A DNA stretch of 64,000 bases, from assembly GCF_003316635.1 (NCBI RefSeq), contig NZ_QNQP01000019.1:1-64000 (forward strand), in the 5' to 3' direction. The notes below the pieces were generated by a model. That model was not told the origin of the DNA. It ran no database searches and saw only the letters and a list, made by a program, of their open reading frames with translations. Both the position numbers and the translations under genes were made by a program. Below, in pieces: positions 10,130-19,416 of this stretch (position 1 is the first letter of the stretch; the number at the start of each line of letters is the position of its first letter). This stretch comes from Roseovarius dicentrarchi (GTDB lineage: Bacteria; Pseudomonadota; Alphaproteobacteria; Rhodobacterales; Rhodobacteraceae).

Positions 10130-11109
10130 CACGGCTGAGTTTGGTTCTGATTGTTGCGGTCCTTGCCCTCTTCACCGGCTCGCTGCTGATCGGGCCGGCG
10201 GGGTTGGGTGCGGGCGAAAGCCTGCGCGCGCTGGTCTTGGGCGGTGATGGTCCGCTGCCGATGGTCATGCGCGAAATCCGGTTGCCGCGCGCCATTCTGG
10301 CGGCGATGATCGGCGCCAGTCTGGGCCTTGCCGGGGCCGCGATGCAGGGATATCTGCGCAACCCGCTGGCAGAACCGGGGCTGATCGGCGTCTCCGGCTC
10401 GGCCGCGCTGGGGGCGGTTTTGTCGATCCAGACGGGGCTGGCGACCGCGTTCGTTCTGGCGCTGCCGGTTGCGGCACTGACCGGCGCGCTGCTTGGCGTT
10501 GGTCTGGTCATGTCGCTGGCCGGGCGCGGGGGCGCGTCGCTGAGCCTGATATTGGCGGGGATCGCCGTATCGGCGCTGGCCGGCGCGATGACGTCTCTGG
10601 TGCTGAATCTGTCGCCAAACCCCTTTGCCGCCAATGAAATCGTGTTCTGGATGATGGGATCGCTGGCTGACCGCTCCATGACGCATGTGTGGATCGCGCT
10701 GCCGTTCATCGCGCTGGGCTGGTTGCTGCTGGCGTCGACCGGGCGCAGCCTTGCGGCGCTGACATTGGGCGAGGATGCAGCAGCGGCGATGGGTGTCAGC
10801 CTGCCGCGTCTGCGACTGGTGATCGTTCTGGGCACCGCCTGCGTTGTCGGCGCAGGGACGGCGGTGGCGGGGGCCATCGGCTTCGTCGGGCTGGTGGTGC
10901 CGCATATCCTGCGCCCGTTTGTGGGCGCGCATCCGGGCCGCCTGCTGTGGGCGTCCGCGCTGGGCGGGGCGGTAATGCTGCTGGCGGCCGACATCGCCGT
11001 GCGCATGGTGCTGCCCGCGCGCGATCTGAAGCTGGGGGTGCTGACCGCGCTGGTCGGCGCGCCGCTTTTCCTGCACCTGATCTACAAACTGCGCAAGGGT
11101 GCGCTATGA
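10126..11109 (+). CDS. btuC: Cobalamin ABC transporter permease (FecCD/BtuC family)
   Basis: 327 aa from ATG 10126, preceded by GGAGAGG. It is very hydrophobic with about nine to ten predicted membrane segments, and shows family markers: RLPRAILAAMIGASLGLAGA with the glutamine in AMQGYLRNPLAEPG, GEDAAAAMGV, and VGFVGLVVPHILR-like AIGFVGLVVPHILRPFVG. These place it in the FecCD permease family (B12, heme, siderophores). Position between btuB and btuD and the riboswitch upstream give the B12 assignment. It overlaps btuD by ATGA. No periplasmic binding protein gene is adjacent. Confidence 0.9.
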   Translation: MTRLSLVLIVAVLALFTGSLLIGPAGLGAGESLRALVLGGDGPLPMVMREIRLPRAILAAMIGASLGLAGAAMQGYLRNPLAEPGLIGVSGSAALGAVLSIQTGLATAFVLALPVAALTGALLGVGLVMSLAGRGGASLSLILAGIAVSALAGAMTSLVLNLSPNPFAANEIVFWMMGSLADRSMTHVWIALPFIALGWLLLASTGRSLAALTLGEDAAAAMGVSLPRLRLVIVLGTACVVGAGTAVAGAIGFVGLVVPHILRPFVGAHPGRLLWASALGGAVMLLAADIAVRMVLPARDLKLGVLTALVGAPLFLHLIYKLRKGAL

Positions 11110-11873
11110 CGCTTCTGTCCGTCTCCGGCCTGTCGGTCACCCAGCGCAATCGTGAGATTTTTCGCGATGTGTCTTTTCAGATCGGCACCGGCGAGGTTGT
11201 TGGCCTGATCGGACCGAATGGTGCGGGCAAGACAACGCTGATGCGTGCCGCGCTGGGCATGATCGCGCATGGCGGTGACAGCACGCTTGCCGATCTGACG
11301 CCACACGCACGGGCCAAGGCTGCCGCCTGGATGCCCCAATCGCGCGAGATTGCATGGCCGGTCAGCGTGGAAACGCTGGTGATGCTGGGCCGTCTGCCGC
11401 ATCTGGGCCCCTACAGCCGCCCCAGCGCCGAAGATCACGCGCGCGTGGATGAGGCGATTGCATGGATGGAACTGGAGCAGATGCGCCACCGCACCGCCAC
11501 GCGCCTGTCAGGCGGGGAGCAGGCCCGCGTGCTGATCGCGCGCGCCCTGGCCCAAGGCACCCCGCTGCTGATGGCGGACGAGCCGATTGCAGGGCTGGAC
11601 CCGGCCCACCAGATCGGGACGATGAAAATTTTCGCCCAGATGGCTGCGCATGGCAAATCGGTGCTGGTGTCGCTGCACGATCTGGGGCTGGCGGCGCGGC
11701 ATTGCACCCGGCTCATCATGCTGGGACAGGGCCGCATCATTGCCGATGGCGCGCCCGAGGATGTGCTGACGCCCGCGCGTCTGGCCGAAATCTTCCACAT
11801 TACTGCGTGGTATCAAAACACCGAACACGGCCCGGTCTATCAGCCGCTTGACGTCATCGGACGCACAGATTGA
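11106..11873 (+). CDS. btuD: Cobalamin ABC transporter ATP-binding protein
   Basis: 255 aa from ATG 11106, which overlaps the permease stop codon. The longer in-frame reading upstream is only the permease gene read in another frame. Walker A GPNGAGKTT, Q-loop WMPQSREI, signature LSGGEQARVLIARALAQ, Walker B LLMADEPIAGLD and the switch histidine SLHDLGLAARH are all intact. The family is the FepC/BtuD type ATPase that powers FecCD permeases. It is the last gene of the riboswitch-controlled operon; no terminator is evident after it. Confidence 0.9.
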   Translation: MTLLSVSGLSVTQRNREIFRDVSFQIGTGEVVGLIGPNGAGKTTLMRAALGMIAHGGDSTLADLTPHARAKAAAWMPQSREIAWPVSVETLVMLGRLPHLGPYSRPSAEDHARVDEAIAWMELEQMRHRTATRLSGGEQARVLIARALAQGTPLLMADEPIAGLDPAHQIGTMKIFAQMAAHGKSVLVSLHDLGLAARHCTRLIMLGQGRIIADGAPEDVLTPARLAEIFHITAWYQNTEHGPVYQPLDVIGRTD

Positions 11874-12227
11874 ATCCACGGCTTTGCAGCCCCAGGTCGT
11901 CCTTGATGGTCCATACGCTCTAAACTGATAGGGGCCAGTCCCTTGTTTTTGACTGTGGGCTGACGGCAGGTGCGGGCGAAATCCGGGCCAGTGCGATGTG
12001 AGCCTGCTGAACGCACGACCCGGCCGGTATTTGCCACCGGCGGAGGATAATGACCGGGTCACCTTGATGTCCTATTCGACAAACCCCGAACTGCCGGAAG
12101 CCAAGCCGGAGACGCTGATGGCAACCTGTCCGTCATCCGGGTCGGGCGGCACCGACTGTTTGAGCGCCAAGGGTCAGCGCACAACCGCATAATTCAGCCC
12201 AACTGTGACGCGCTATACTGTGAATAG

Positions 12228-12356
12228 CGGCGTCTGGTGGAGAATTGCTTCGCAAAGATCAAGGCATTCAGAGCTATAGCAAAGGGGTTCGAGAGGGCGG
12301 ACTGTAGCCGCGTCGCTTGCAGTCACTTGGTCGCAACACAGATTGTATCAAAGTGA
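12228..12356 (+). pseudogene. IS5-family transposase, C-terminal remnant
   Basis: About 42 codons remain: RRLVENCFAKIKAFRAIAKG and onward to a stop at 12354-12356, with an in-frame stop immediately before. The spacing R-x3-E-x6-K is exactly the signature around the third catalytic residue of IS4/IS5-type DDE transposases. Upstream and downstream parts of the element are not recognisable, so this is a decayed fragment. It lies in an 880-base stretch (11874-12752) without another recognised gene. Confidence 0.65.
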
Positions 12357-12696
12357 ACGTTCGCAGGCCCCGATTCAACTTCGGTTAGCCAGGCTTTTGC
12401 TTTGATGATCTGACCCGTCGCCCCAAATAGCGGCTCTCTGGCAGTGGCGCGTCTCGCAGCTCTACCAAATCAAAAACATGAGTTTGCTATCAGATGTATC
12501 TCGGCCCCAAACCTCAGTAATGACGGTGGTTTCAGGTCAACGTGTTTAATACTCAGGATCGCGCCCCCAGCGGCCAAACTCCATGTTTCTGACCACCGAT
12601 GCTGCACGTGGCAGGCGCAGATGGGCACCTGATCTTGCGCAATCGGAGGCCAGACCGGAAGTTCCAGGGGCTTCTTTAGGCTTCGGCCGTGAGACA

Positions 12697-12718
12697 GCGG
12701 CGCCAGATACGGCGCCGC
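12697..12718 (-). terminator. GC-rich stem-loop downstream of scoB
   Basis: GCGGCGCC and GGCGCCGC form perfect 8-bp arms with a 6-base loop, 35 bases after the scoB stop. No U tract follows on the minus strand, so it may stop transcription weakly or protect the 3' end. Confidence 0.45.
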
Positions 12719-12752
12719 CTTTCGCGTTCAGTTTTCCAAACCGCTATGCGGA

Positions 12753-13376
12753 TCAGACTATGGTGGCCTCGGTCGCGGCGCGCAACTCGTCTTCGGTCAC
12801 GCCGTCGGCTATCTCGACAATCTTCAGCCCGCCTTCGACCACGTCCAGAGCACCCAGATTGGTAATGATCCGGTCCACAACGCCGGTGCCAGTCAGCGGC
12901 AGTGTGCACTCTTTCAACAGCTTGCTGTCGCCGTGCTTGCTGGTGTGGTCCATCACCACGATGACGCGGCCGACGCCGGCGACCAGATCCATCGCGCCGC
13001 CCATGCCTTTGACCAGCTTGCCGGGAATCATCCAGTTGGCAAGGTCCCCATTTTCGGCAACTTCCATCGCGCCAAGGATCGCTGCGGCGATTTTGCCCCC
13101 ACGGATCATGCCAAAACTGGTGGCGCTGTCGAAATACGCTGTGCGGTTCAGCTCGGTAATCGTTTGCTTGCCCGCGTTGATCAGGTCGGGGTCTTCCTCG
13201 CCCTCGTAGGGAAAGGCACCCATGCCCAGCATGCCATTTTCCGACTGAAGGGTGATTTCCTTGTCACCGACATAGTTGGCCACCAGGGTCGGGATGCCAA
13301 TGCCAAGGTTGACATACATGCCATCCTCCAGCTCCTGCGCGGCGCGTTCGGCCATTTGATTGCGGTCCCAGGGCAT
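12753..13376 (-). CDS. scoB: 3-oxoacid CoA-transferase, subunit B
   Basis: 207 aa. The catalytic glutamate motif SENGMLGMG is present at about residues 45-53, after NLGIGIPTLVANY, and the central GGAMDLV is family-typical. With subunit A it moves CoA from succinyl-CoA (or a similar donor) to acetoacetate or a related 3-oxoacid, linking ketone-body or PHB breakdown to the TCA cycle. Its start overlaps the scoA stop by one base (TGATG), which supports coupled synthesis of a 1:1 complex. A beta-ketoadipate transferase (PcaJ) is a close alternative, but no aromatic-degradation genes are near. Confidence 0.93.
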   Translation of the reverse strand: MPWDRNQMAERAAQELEDGMYVNLGIGIPTLVANYVGDKEITLQSENGMLGMGAFPYEGEEDPDLINAGKQTITELNRTAYFDSATSFGMIRGGKIAAAILGAMEVAENGDLANWMIPGKLVKGMGGAMDLVAGVGRVIVVMDHTSKHGDSKLLKECTLPLTGTGVVDRIITNLGALDVVEGGLKIVEIADGVTEDELRAATEATIV

Positions 13377-14080
13377 CAGATATCCTCCCTCTTGCGCGTG
13401 GTGCGCTGTTCAATGCGTTTTTCATGATCGCCCTGTATCAGGCGGTGTACATAAATGCCGGGCAGGTGAATGTGGTCAGGGTCAAGCGACCCGCGCGGGA
13501 CGATTTCCTCGACCTCGGCCACGCAAATCTTGCCGCACATGGCAGCGGGTGGATTGAAGTTGCGGGCGGTTTTCCGGAAGATCAGGTTGCCGGTGTCGTC
13601 CGCTTTCCACGCTTTCACGATCGCGAGGTCTGCGACAATGCCGCGCTCGAGGATGTAGGTTTCGCCGTCGAAATCCTTGTGTTCCTTGCCCTCGGCCACT
13701 TGCGTGCCAACGCCGGTTTTCGTGTAGAAACCGGGGATGCCAGCACCGCCAGCGCGCATGCGCTCGGCCAGTGTTCCCTGTGGGTTGAACTCAATCTCAA
13801 GCTCACCCGCCAGATACTGACGCATAAATTCCGCGTTCTCACCCACATATGAGCTGAGCATCTTCTTGACTTGGCGTGTTTGCAGCAGGATGCCGATACC
13901 GAAATCATCTACGCCAGCGTTGTTGCTGGCGAATGTCAGATCCTTGGTTCCAGCCTCCTTGATCGCTTGCAGCAGCAATTCAGGAATGCCGCACAGACCA
14001 AAACCGCCTGCGGCGATGGTCATGCCGTCGAACAACACCCCGTCCAACGCAGCGGTCGCGTCAGGATATACCTTCTTCAT
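13376..14080 (-). CDS. scoA: 3-oxoacid CoA-transferase, subunit A
   Basis: 234 aa. Family features are the N-terminal [19 protein letters not shown], the [16 protein letters not shown] segment and the [13 protein letters not shown] stretch. The subunit binds CoA and partners with ScoB, the next gene, in the cytoplasm. The C-terminal tail is rich in Arg and Lys. No other catabolic gene is in the cluster, so the two likely form a two-gene operon; 14081-14199 holds only the upstream control region. Confidence 0.93.
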   Translation of the reverse strand: MKKVYPDATAALDGVLFDGMTIAAGGFGLCGIPELLLQAIKEAGTKDLTFASNNAGVDDFGIGILLQTRQVKKMLSSYVGENAEFMRQYLAGELEIEFNPQGTLAERMRAGGAGIPGFYTKTGVGTQVAEGKEHKDFDGETYILERGIVADLAIVKAWKADDTGNLIFRKTARNFNPPAAMCGKICVAEVEEIVPRGSLDPDHIHLPGIYVHRLIQGDHEKRIEQRTTRKREDI

Positions 14081-14199
14081 TGAAAAACCCCTAATATGGC
14101 ATGGTTGCCATGGTTGTGGGGCAGGGCGGCGGCAAAAGTCAATGCCGCCGCTGGAGTTTGCCGGGGTCGCGGCGTCACCCTCGGGTATCGTAACCGGTT

Positions 14200-14766
14200 C
14201 TAAATAATGCGCACTTGCGTGCCGACAGGTGTCACAGCGAACAATTCTTCGATCTTGGCGTTATACAGACCGATGCAGCCAGAGGATGACTTGCGGCCAA
14301 TCTTGCGCGTGTCATGCGTGCCGTGAATCAGGTAGGCGGGCCATGTCAGATACATCGCGTGCGTGCCCAGCGGGTTATCCGGGCCGGGCGGCATGTAGTC
14401 AGGAAGGTCAGGATTCGCCGCCTTCATGTTGGACGTAGGCGTCCAATCTGGTCCAACCTTCTTGCGTACGATCTTGGTATAGCCCCTGCGTGTCAAATCG
14501 TCTGTCATTGGCACGGATGTCGGATACACCCGGTAATCGGTCGCATCCGAATTCCAGTAATGCAACGCGCGTGACGACGTGTCACAGACAATCGCCCCGG
14601 AGCCGAGCGAATCAAAGTGATCCTGCCAGTTTTGCGTGACAAAGCTGGAGGCGTTGCGCCGCGCGCCCGCAGTTTGCGCGCGCAAGATGCCCGGCGTGGC
14701 CAGTGTTACGAATGCGGCTGCGCCCCCGACCAAAGCGGCGCGGCGGTTAAACTTGATATCTGTCAT
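14200..14766 (-). CDS. L,D-transpeptidase (YkuD family), exported
   Basis: 188 aa. The N-terminus [20 protein letters not shown] with a following LRAQT looks like a twin-arginine signal peptide. The YkuD catalytic core is at the C-terminus: His148 in LIHGTHD and Cys164 in [10 protein letters not shown], where the cysteine is the nucleophile that forms 3,3 cross-links in peptidoglycan or attaches proteins to it. No LysM or peptidoglycan-binding domain is present. It lies in the periplasm or is membrane-attached. Start at the ATG 14766 is the only reasonable one; the neighbours topA and scoA are functionally unrelated. Confidence 0.9.
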   Translation of the reverse strand: MTDIKFNRRAALVGGAAAFVTLATPGILRAQTAGARRNASSFVTQNWQDHFDSLGSGAIVCDTSSRALHYWNSDATDYRVYPTSVPMTDDLTRRGYTKIVRKKVGPDWTPTSNMKAANPDLPDYMPPGPDNPLGTHAMYLTWPAYLIHGTHDTRKIGRKSSSGCIGLYNAKIEELFAVTPVGTQVRII

Positions 14767-14920
14767 GGCGCGAATCCTCTCGTTCAGGCGGGTGCAGCGT
14801 TACACCCTTACAGATAAAATGCGGATTGGGCGAGATAGGTTCCAATAACATTGCCGTGTTGCAACGCCGCCGGGACCGGGGCGCACTGCGCGTTCCGGCC
14901 CCGGCGGCGCTGCCGATTGA

Positions 14921-17671
14921 TCATTCCGACGCAGTTTTTTTCGGTGCGGCCTTCTTTGCTGCCGGCTTTTTCGCTGCGGTCTTCTTGGCGGCAGGTTTTT
15001 TGTCTGTCGTCTTGGCGGCTGTTGCCTTCTTTGCTGCGGGCTTTTTGGCGGCAGCCTTCTTCGCCGGAGCCTTCTTTTTGGTCCCTTTGCCTGATTTAGC
15101 GGCCTTTTCGGCAATCAGCTCGACGGCCATATCCATCGTCACGTCCGCCGGCTCGGTGCCTTTGGGCAAGGTGGCATTTACCTTCTCCCACTTGACATAG
15201 GGTCCATAGCGCCCCTCCATCACATTTATGGCGCCGCCGCTGGTGGGGTGTTCGCCAAGTTCCTTGAGTGGTGCAGCGGCGGCCCGGCCTGCGCCGCGGC
15301 TGGCCAGTTTCTGGGCCAAGACCTCGACGGCACGATTCATGCCGATGGTGAACACCTCGTCCACTTCTTTCAGGTTGGCGTACAGTTTCCCATGTTTGAC
15401 AAACGGTCCGTATCGGCCAATTCCGGCCTCGATCGGCTCTCCGTCATCGGGATGCGCACCGACTTCGCGGGGCAGGCTGAGCAGGGTCAGGGCCTTTTCC
15501 AGATCCATCGCATCGGGTGTCCACCCCTTGGGAAGGGAGGCGCGGGGCGGCTTCTTGTTTTCTTCTGTCGCCTCGCCGCGTTGGACATATGGGCCAAACC
15601 GGCCCGAGCGCAGGGAAATTTCATCGCCATTGTCCTCGCCCAGCACACGGTCGCCGGCCTCGGCCGCATCTGCCCCGATGGGGCGGGTATAGCGGCATTC
15701 GGGATACCGCCCGCAGCCGACGAATCCGCCCGATTTCGACGTTTTCAGATGCAGCTTGCCCTCGCCGCACAAGGGGCAGACGCGCGGATCGGTCCCATCC
15801 TCGCGCGGTGGGTAGAGCGTGGGTGCCAGCGCATCGTCCAGAACGTCCAGCACTTCGGAAATGCGCAATTCCGATGTTTCTGCGATGGCGGCGGAAAAGT
15901 CGCGCCAGAACCGTGTCAGAATGTCTTTCCAGTCTGCTTCGCCGGCGCTGACATGGTCCAGCTCCTGCTCAAGGTTGGCAGTGAATTCATAGCCTACATA
16001 TTGCTCGAAGAAATTCAGCAAGAAAATGGTGACAATGCGCCCCTTATCTTCGGGGATGAGGCGGTTGCCGTCCTTGCGGACATATTCGCGATCCTGGATC
16101 GTGGTGACGATGCTGGCATAGGTCGAGGGGCGCCCGATGCCCAGCTCTTCCATGCGCTTGACCAGAGTCGCTTCGGTATAGCGCGGTGGCGGCTGGGTAT
16201 GTGATTGCAGGCCCAGCACCGCTGCGTTTTCGGACAAAACGGCAGCCTCGTGGCGGGCTATCCCTTGGGCGCTGTCTTCAACGAGGCTGTCGGATTTATC
16301 CGCTTTGGCGAACTGCGCCTTGAACCCGGACTGGCCAAAGGGCGCGGCATCGCCTTGGGTGATCTTGGGTAGGCGGCCATCTTCGCCGCTCTCATCGACA
16401 TCGTCGCGGCCTTCCTCGTAGATGCGCAGGAAGCCGTCGAACAGCACAACCTGCCCGGTCGCGCGCAGCCCGATCTGGCCGTCCTTGCTGCTGATTTCGA
16501 CGGTTGTACGCTCCAGCCGGGCGCCTTCCATCTGGCAGGCAAGCGTGCGTTTCCAGATCAGATCATACAGCCGCGCCTGATCTCGGTCGGTAATCTTCAG
16601 CGCGGCGGCGTCGCGCGTCATTTCGGTCGGGCGGATACATTCATGCGCTTCCTGCGCATTCTTGGCCTTGTTTTTATAGATGCGCGGCGATGATGGCACG
16701 TATTCCTTGCCGTATCGGTCGGCAATCGCCTCGCGGGCGGCTGTCACCGCTTCGGGCGCCATGTCGATGCCGTCGGTTCGCATATAGGTGATGTGGCCGG
16801 CCTCGTACAAACGCTGTGCGGCGCTCATGGTCTGGCGTGCGCCCATGCCGAATTTGCGGCTGGCTTCTTGCTGCAAGGTGGAGGTCATGAACGGGGCGGA
16901 TGGGTTCCGGCTGGCCGGTTTTGCCTCGACCGAGGATACGCTGAGCGTGCTGCCGGACACGGCCAGCACCGCGGCTTCGGCCTGCGCGGCGTCCGCCAGA
17001 TCGAATTTCTCCAGCTTCTTGCCGGAGAGTGTGGTCAAGCGCGCCTCGTATTCGTGGCCGTCCGGCGTGGCGAGCAGGGCCTTGACGGACCAGTATTCGC
17101 GCGCATCGAACGCCTCGATCTCCATCTCGCGCTCGACGATCAGGCGCAGGCAGACCGATTGCACGCGCCCGGCGGATTTGGCGCCGGGCAACTTGCGCCA
17201 CAAAACCGGGCTGAGGTTGAAGCCCACCAGATAGTCCAGCGCGCGGCGGGCCAGATATGCCTCGACCAGCGGCGCGTCGACCTGCCGGGGGTTTGCCATC
17301 GCCTCGGTCACGGCGGCCTTGGTGATGGCGTTGAAGACGACGCGGCTGACCGGTGTGTCCTTCTTGATCGCCTTGCGCTTGCGCAGCGCCTCTTCGAGGT
17401 GCCAGCTGATCGCCTCGCCCTCGCGGTCGGGGTCGGTTGCGAGGATCAGCGCGTTATCCTCGGCCAGTGCATCGGCGATCGCCTTGACATGTTTGCGGCT
17501 GTCGGTGCCGATCTCCCATTTCATGTCAAACCCGTTGTCGGGATCGACCGAGCCATCCTTGGGCGGCAGATCGCGCACGTGTCCGTAGGATGCCAGCACC
17601 GTGTAACCGGGGCCGAGATATTTGTTGATTGTCTTGGCCTTGGCCGGGGATTCGACGACGACGACGGGCAT
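14921..17671 (-). CDS. topA: DNA topoisomerase I (type IA)
   Basis: 916 aa from the ATG at 17671, which has GGAGAGGAA before it; a GTG five codons upstream lies inside that ribosome-binding site. The Toprim domain starts VVVESPAKAKTINKYLG with ATDPDREGEAISWHLEEAL; the active-site tyrosine is in HITYMRTDG. A single four-cysteine zinc motif (CPLC...GCGRYPEC) is followed by topoisomerase C-repeat modules (RFGPYVQRGE, RYGPFVKHGKLY, RYGPYVKWEKVN). The last 50 residues are a Lys/Ala-rich histone-like tail (KKAPAKKAAAKKPAAKKA and similar), common in alphaproteobacterial TopA and likely for DNA binding. It relaxes negative supercoils. dprA lies 86 bases upstream on the same strand. Confidence 0.97.
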   Translation of the reverse strand: MPVVVVESPAKAKTINKYLGPGYTVLASYGHVRDLPPKDGSVDPDNGFDMKWEIGTDSRKHVKAIADALAEDNALILATDPDREGEAISWHLEEALRKRKAIKKDTPVSRVVFNAITKAAVTEAMANPRQVDAPLVEAYLARRALDYLVGFNLSPVLWRKLPGAKSAGRVQSVCLRLIVEREMEIEAFDAREYWSVKALLATPDGHEYEARLTTLSGKKLEKFDLADAAQAEAAVLAVSGSTLSVSSVEAKPASRNPSAPFMTSTLQQEASRKFGMGARQTMSAAQRLYEAGHITYMRTDGIDMAPEAVTAAREAIADRYGKEYVPSSPRIYKNKAKNAQEAHECIRPTEMTRDAAALKITDRDQARLYDLIWKRTLACQMEGARLERTTVEISSKDGQIGLRATGQVVLFDGFLRIYEEGRDDVDESGEDGRLPKITQGDAAPFGQSGFKAQFAKADKSDSLVEDSAQGIARHEAAVLSENAAVLGLQSHTQPPPRYTEATLVKRMEELGIGRPSTYASIVTTIQDREYVRKDGNRLIPEDKGRIVTIFLLNFFEQYVGYEFTANLEQELDHVSAGEADWKDILTRFWRDFSAAIAETSELRISEVLDVLDDALAPTLYPPREDGTDPRVCPLCGEGKLHLKTSKSGGFVGCGRYPECRYTRPIGADAAEAGDRVLGEDNGDEISLRSGRFGPYVQRGEATEENKKPPRASLPKGWTPDAMDLEKALTLLSLPREVGAHPDDGEPIEAGIGRYGPFVKHGKLYANLKEVDEVFTIGMNRAVEVLAQKLASRGAGRAAAAPLKELGEHPTSGGAINVMEGRYGPYVKWEKVNATLPKGTEPADVTMDMAVELIAEKAAKSGKGTKKKAPAKKAAAKKPAAKKATAAKTTDKKPAAKKTAAKKPAAKKAAPKKTASE
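14937..15085 (-). repeat. Low-complexity Lys/Ala codon repeats in the 3' end of topA
   Basis: Repeating blocks of AAGAAG/GCC-type codons encode KKPAAKKA-like units about 7-8 residues apart. The repetition is in-frame and translated, and therefore a protein tail rather than a mobile or CRISPR-like repeat. Confidence 0.8.
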
Positions 17672-17757
17672 GAAATTCCTCTCCACTCGGGGCGGCTCTT
17701 ATGGCGGGGCACCATGTGGGGGCGCAAGAGGGTTTGTCAATGCGCCGGGGATCTGCG

Positions 17758-18903
17758 TCACTTTGCCAGTGACAATAGCCCGCCGGCCTGCCGGTGGATG
17801 CGGCCGTCCAGCTCCAGATCGATCATGGCGGGGGCAACGCTGCGCGCGGGTGCGTTCAGGTCGCGGATCAGCTGATCTTCGGCCAGGGGCGACGGGCCGA
17901 GGCGGCTGAGGATGCGGGTATGCAGCGCGGCTGTCTCGCGCAGGCCGCGATGTTCGGGCGGGCCTGCGGGAATCGGCTCGGGCAGGGGCAGGTCGGGCTG
18001 CATCGTTTGCGCGGCTGGCAGGGCTTCGATCACATCCTCGGCGTTGCGGATCAGGCGGGCGCCGTCGCGGATCAGCATGTTGCACCCTGCGGCGCGCGCA
18101 TCGAAGGGATGGCCCGGCACCGCCAGCACCTCGCGCCCCTGATCCAGCGCGTTGCGCGCCGTGATGAGCGAGCCGGATTTGGCAGCAGCTTCGACCACGA
18201 CGACGGCGCCGGCGAGGCCGCTGATGATGCGGTTGCGGCGCGGAAAGTGGCGCGCCTGCGGCTGCGTGCCCATTGGCATTTCCGACAGGCGCACCCCGCA
18301 GCGCAGGATCTCGCCCGCCAGTTTCGCGTTCTCGGCTGGATACAGAACATCGACACCGCCCGCCATCACGGCAATCGTGCCGCCCTCGACCGTGGCGGCG
18401 TGAACGGCTGTATCAATGCCGCGCGCCAGCCCGGAGGCGATGACATATCCGGCGTTCGACAGCTCGGTCGCCAATGCGCGCGCCATGCGCGTACCCAGCG
18501 AGGATGCATTTCGCGCGCCGACCATGGCGATGGTGGGACGCGCCAATGCGCTGATATCGCCCATGACCCACAGGATGGGCGGCGGGTCAGGAATGTCGCG
18601 CAGGGCGCTGGGATAAAGCGGGTCGGTGACGCAGATCATCTGCGCCCGCGCCATCCGCGCGGCGCGCATCTCGGCCAGAACCACGCCTTCGGGGCAGGGG
18701 GTGTAATCGTCAATACCGGCGGCCTTGGCCACTTCGGGCAGGGCGATCAGGGCGGCCTGGGCCGTGCCATGTTCGGCAAGCAAGCGGTAGAAGGTCGCGA
18801 CGCCGACGCGCCGTGATCGCAAGAGACGAAGCCACGATACCCGGTCATCTTCCGTGGTGGGTGGGAGTGGGGGGTGAGTGGAAGGATGTGTTTCCTCGGA
18901 CAT
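17758..18903 (-). CDS. dprA: DNA-processing protein DprA/Smf
   Basis: 381 aa. The Rossmann-like DprA domain covers about residues 90-300: AMVGARNASSLGTRMA, ASGLARGIDTAVHAA, GGVDVLYPAENAKL, SEMPMGTQP, FPRRNRIISGLA and VVVEAAAKSGSLITA are all family landmarks. A C-terminal winged-helix-type region (TRILSRLGPSPLAEDQLIRD) is present, as in many alphaproteobacterial forms. DprA loads RecA on incoming single-stranded DNA in transformation. The N-terminal 80 residues are a SAM-like extension. dprA precedes topA, an arrangement common in proteobacteria. Whether the strain is competent cannot be told here. Confidence 0.95.
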   Translation of the reverse strand: MSEETHPSTHPPLPPTTEDDRVSWLRLLRSRRVGVATFYRLLAEHGTAQAALIALPEVAKAAGIDDYTPCPEGVVLAEMRAARMARAQMICVTDPLYPSALRDIPDPPPILWVMGDISALARPTIAMVGARNASSLGTRMARALATELSNAGYVIASGLARGIDTAVHAATVEGGTIAVMAGGVDVLYPAENAKLAGEILRCGVRLSEMPMGTQPQARHFPRRNRIISGLAGAVVVVEAAAKSGSLITARNALDQGREVLAVPGHPFDARAAGCNMLIRDGARLIRNAEDVIEALPAAQTMQPDLPLPEPIPAGPPEHRGLRETAALHTRILSRLGPSPLAEDQLIRDLNAPARSVAPAMIDLELDGRIHRQAGGLLSLAK

Positions 18904-18981
18904 CGTGGCTCCATCTGCTTGCAGAATCAGGTGTAGCGCACGGGTGGTTAACAGCCGGTAAACCAGCTTCAGAAAGTAGCC

Positions 18982-19416
18982 TTAGCGCAGGAACGCGTTG
19001 GGCCGCATCAGGCGCAGCGCCAGCCAGAACAGACCACCTGCGATGGCGCCACTGATCAGGAAAGCTCTGTCAGGTATATCCAGCAAGCTGCTGAATCCCA
19101 GACCAAAAGCCGCGCCAAGGGCGATTGCAACCGCTCATCCGCCCCAGCCAAATGAGAGTAAAATTGCATATATTGGAACCGCGAAAACGATCGGAAGCCA
19201 CGCAAACGCCGGGAACATGCTGAGGATCAGCAGCACCTCCAGCGCAGAATTGCCGCGTATTTCAACGTCAGCCGGGACCGTCAGCATCAGCAGCTGACCC
19301 ATCAGCGGCAATACAATCATCACGGCACCAACGGCAGCCAGCCAGTCAGACCAGCGCAGCACCTGAAGGCTGCGCTGGCTCGTCTGGAGCACCGGCCAAC
19401 CCACTTGCCTGCTCAC
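18982..19416 (-). pseudogene. Small membrane-protein gene interrupted by an in-frame TGA
   Basis: Reading from the GTG at 19416, which overlaps the tldD stop (GTGA), gives 93 codons to a TGA at 19135-19137, ending FAVPIYAILLSFGWGG. The same frame then continues without break for 50 more codons (AVAIALGAAFGLGFSS ... ALRLMRPNAFLR) to TAA at 18982. Both halves are hydrophobic, with about four membrane segments in total. The simplest reading is a single nonsense change in a 144-residue membrane protein, or a truncated but working protein. A sequencing error cannot be excluded. No family was recognised. Confidence 0.6.

Larger units (their letters stand above)
11874..12752. other. Gene-poor region between btuD and scoB
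   Basis: Apart from the IS5 remnant (12228-12356) and a stem-loop (12697-12718), I recognise nothing here. A 64-codon plus-strand frame (11998-12192) ends ...CPSSGSGGTDCLSAKGQRTT-A; it resembles no family known to me and lacks good coding evidence. The patchwork suggests a site of past insertion and deletion. Confidence 0.5.

Noticed and set aside
9304..11076. 590-codon minus-strand ORF over btuB and btuC
   Set aside because: Very rich in Arg/Gln/Pro, spans two real genes and has no recognisable domain.
10689..11105. In-frame upstream extension of the ATPase gene to make a 394-residue protein
   Set aside because: It is btuC read in another frame; ATG 11106 with the ATGA overlap is the natural start.
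11998..12192. 64-codon ORF downstream of btuD
   Set aside because: No ribosome-binding site of note, no family match and unusual composition; kept only as part of the unassigned region.
12583..13209. 208-codon plus-strand ORF near scoB
   Set aside because: Mostly antisense to scoB, Ser/Thr/Pro-rich, no family resemblance.
14937..15085. Regular short repeats that might suggest a CRISPR-like or tandem-repeat array
   Set aside because: They encode the in-frame Lys/Ala tail of TopA and lack spacers.
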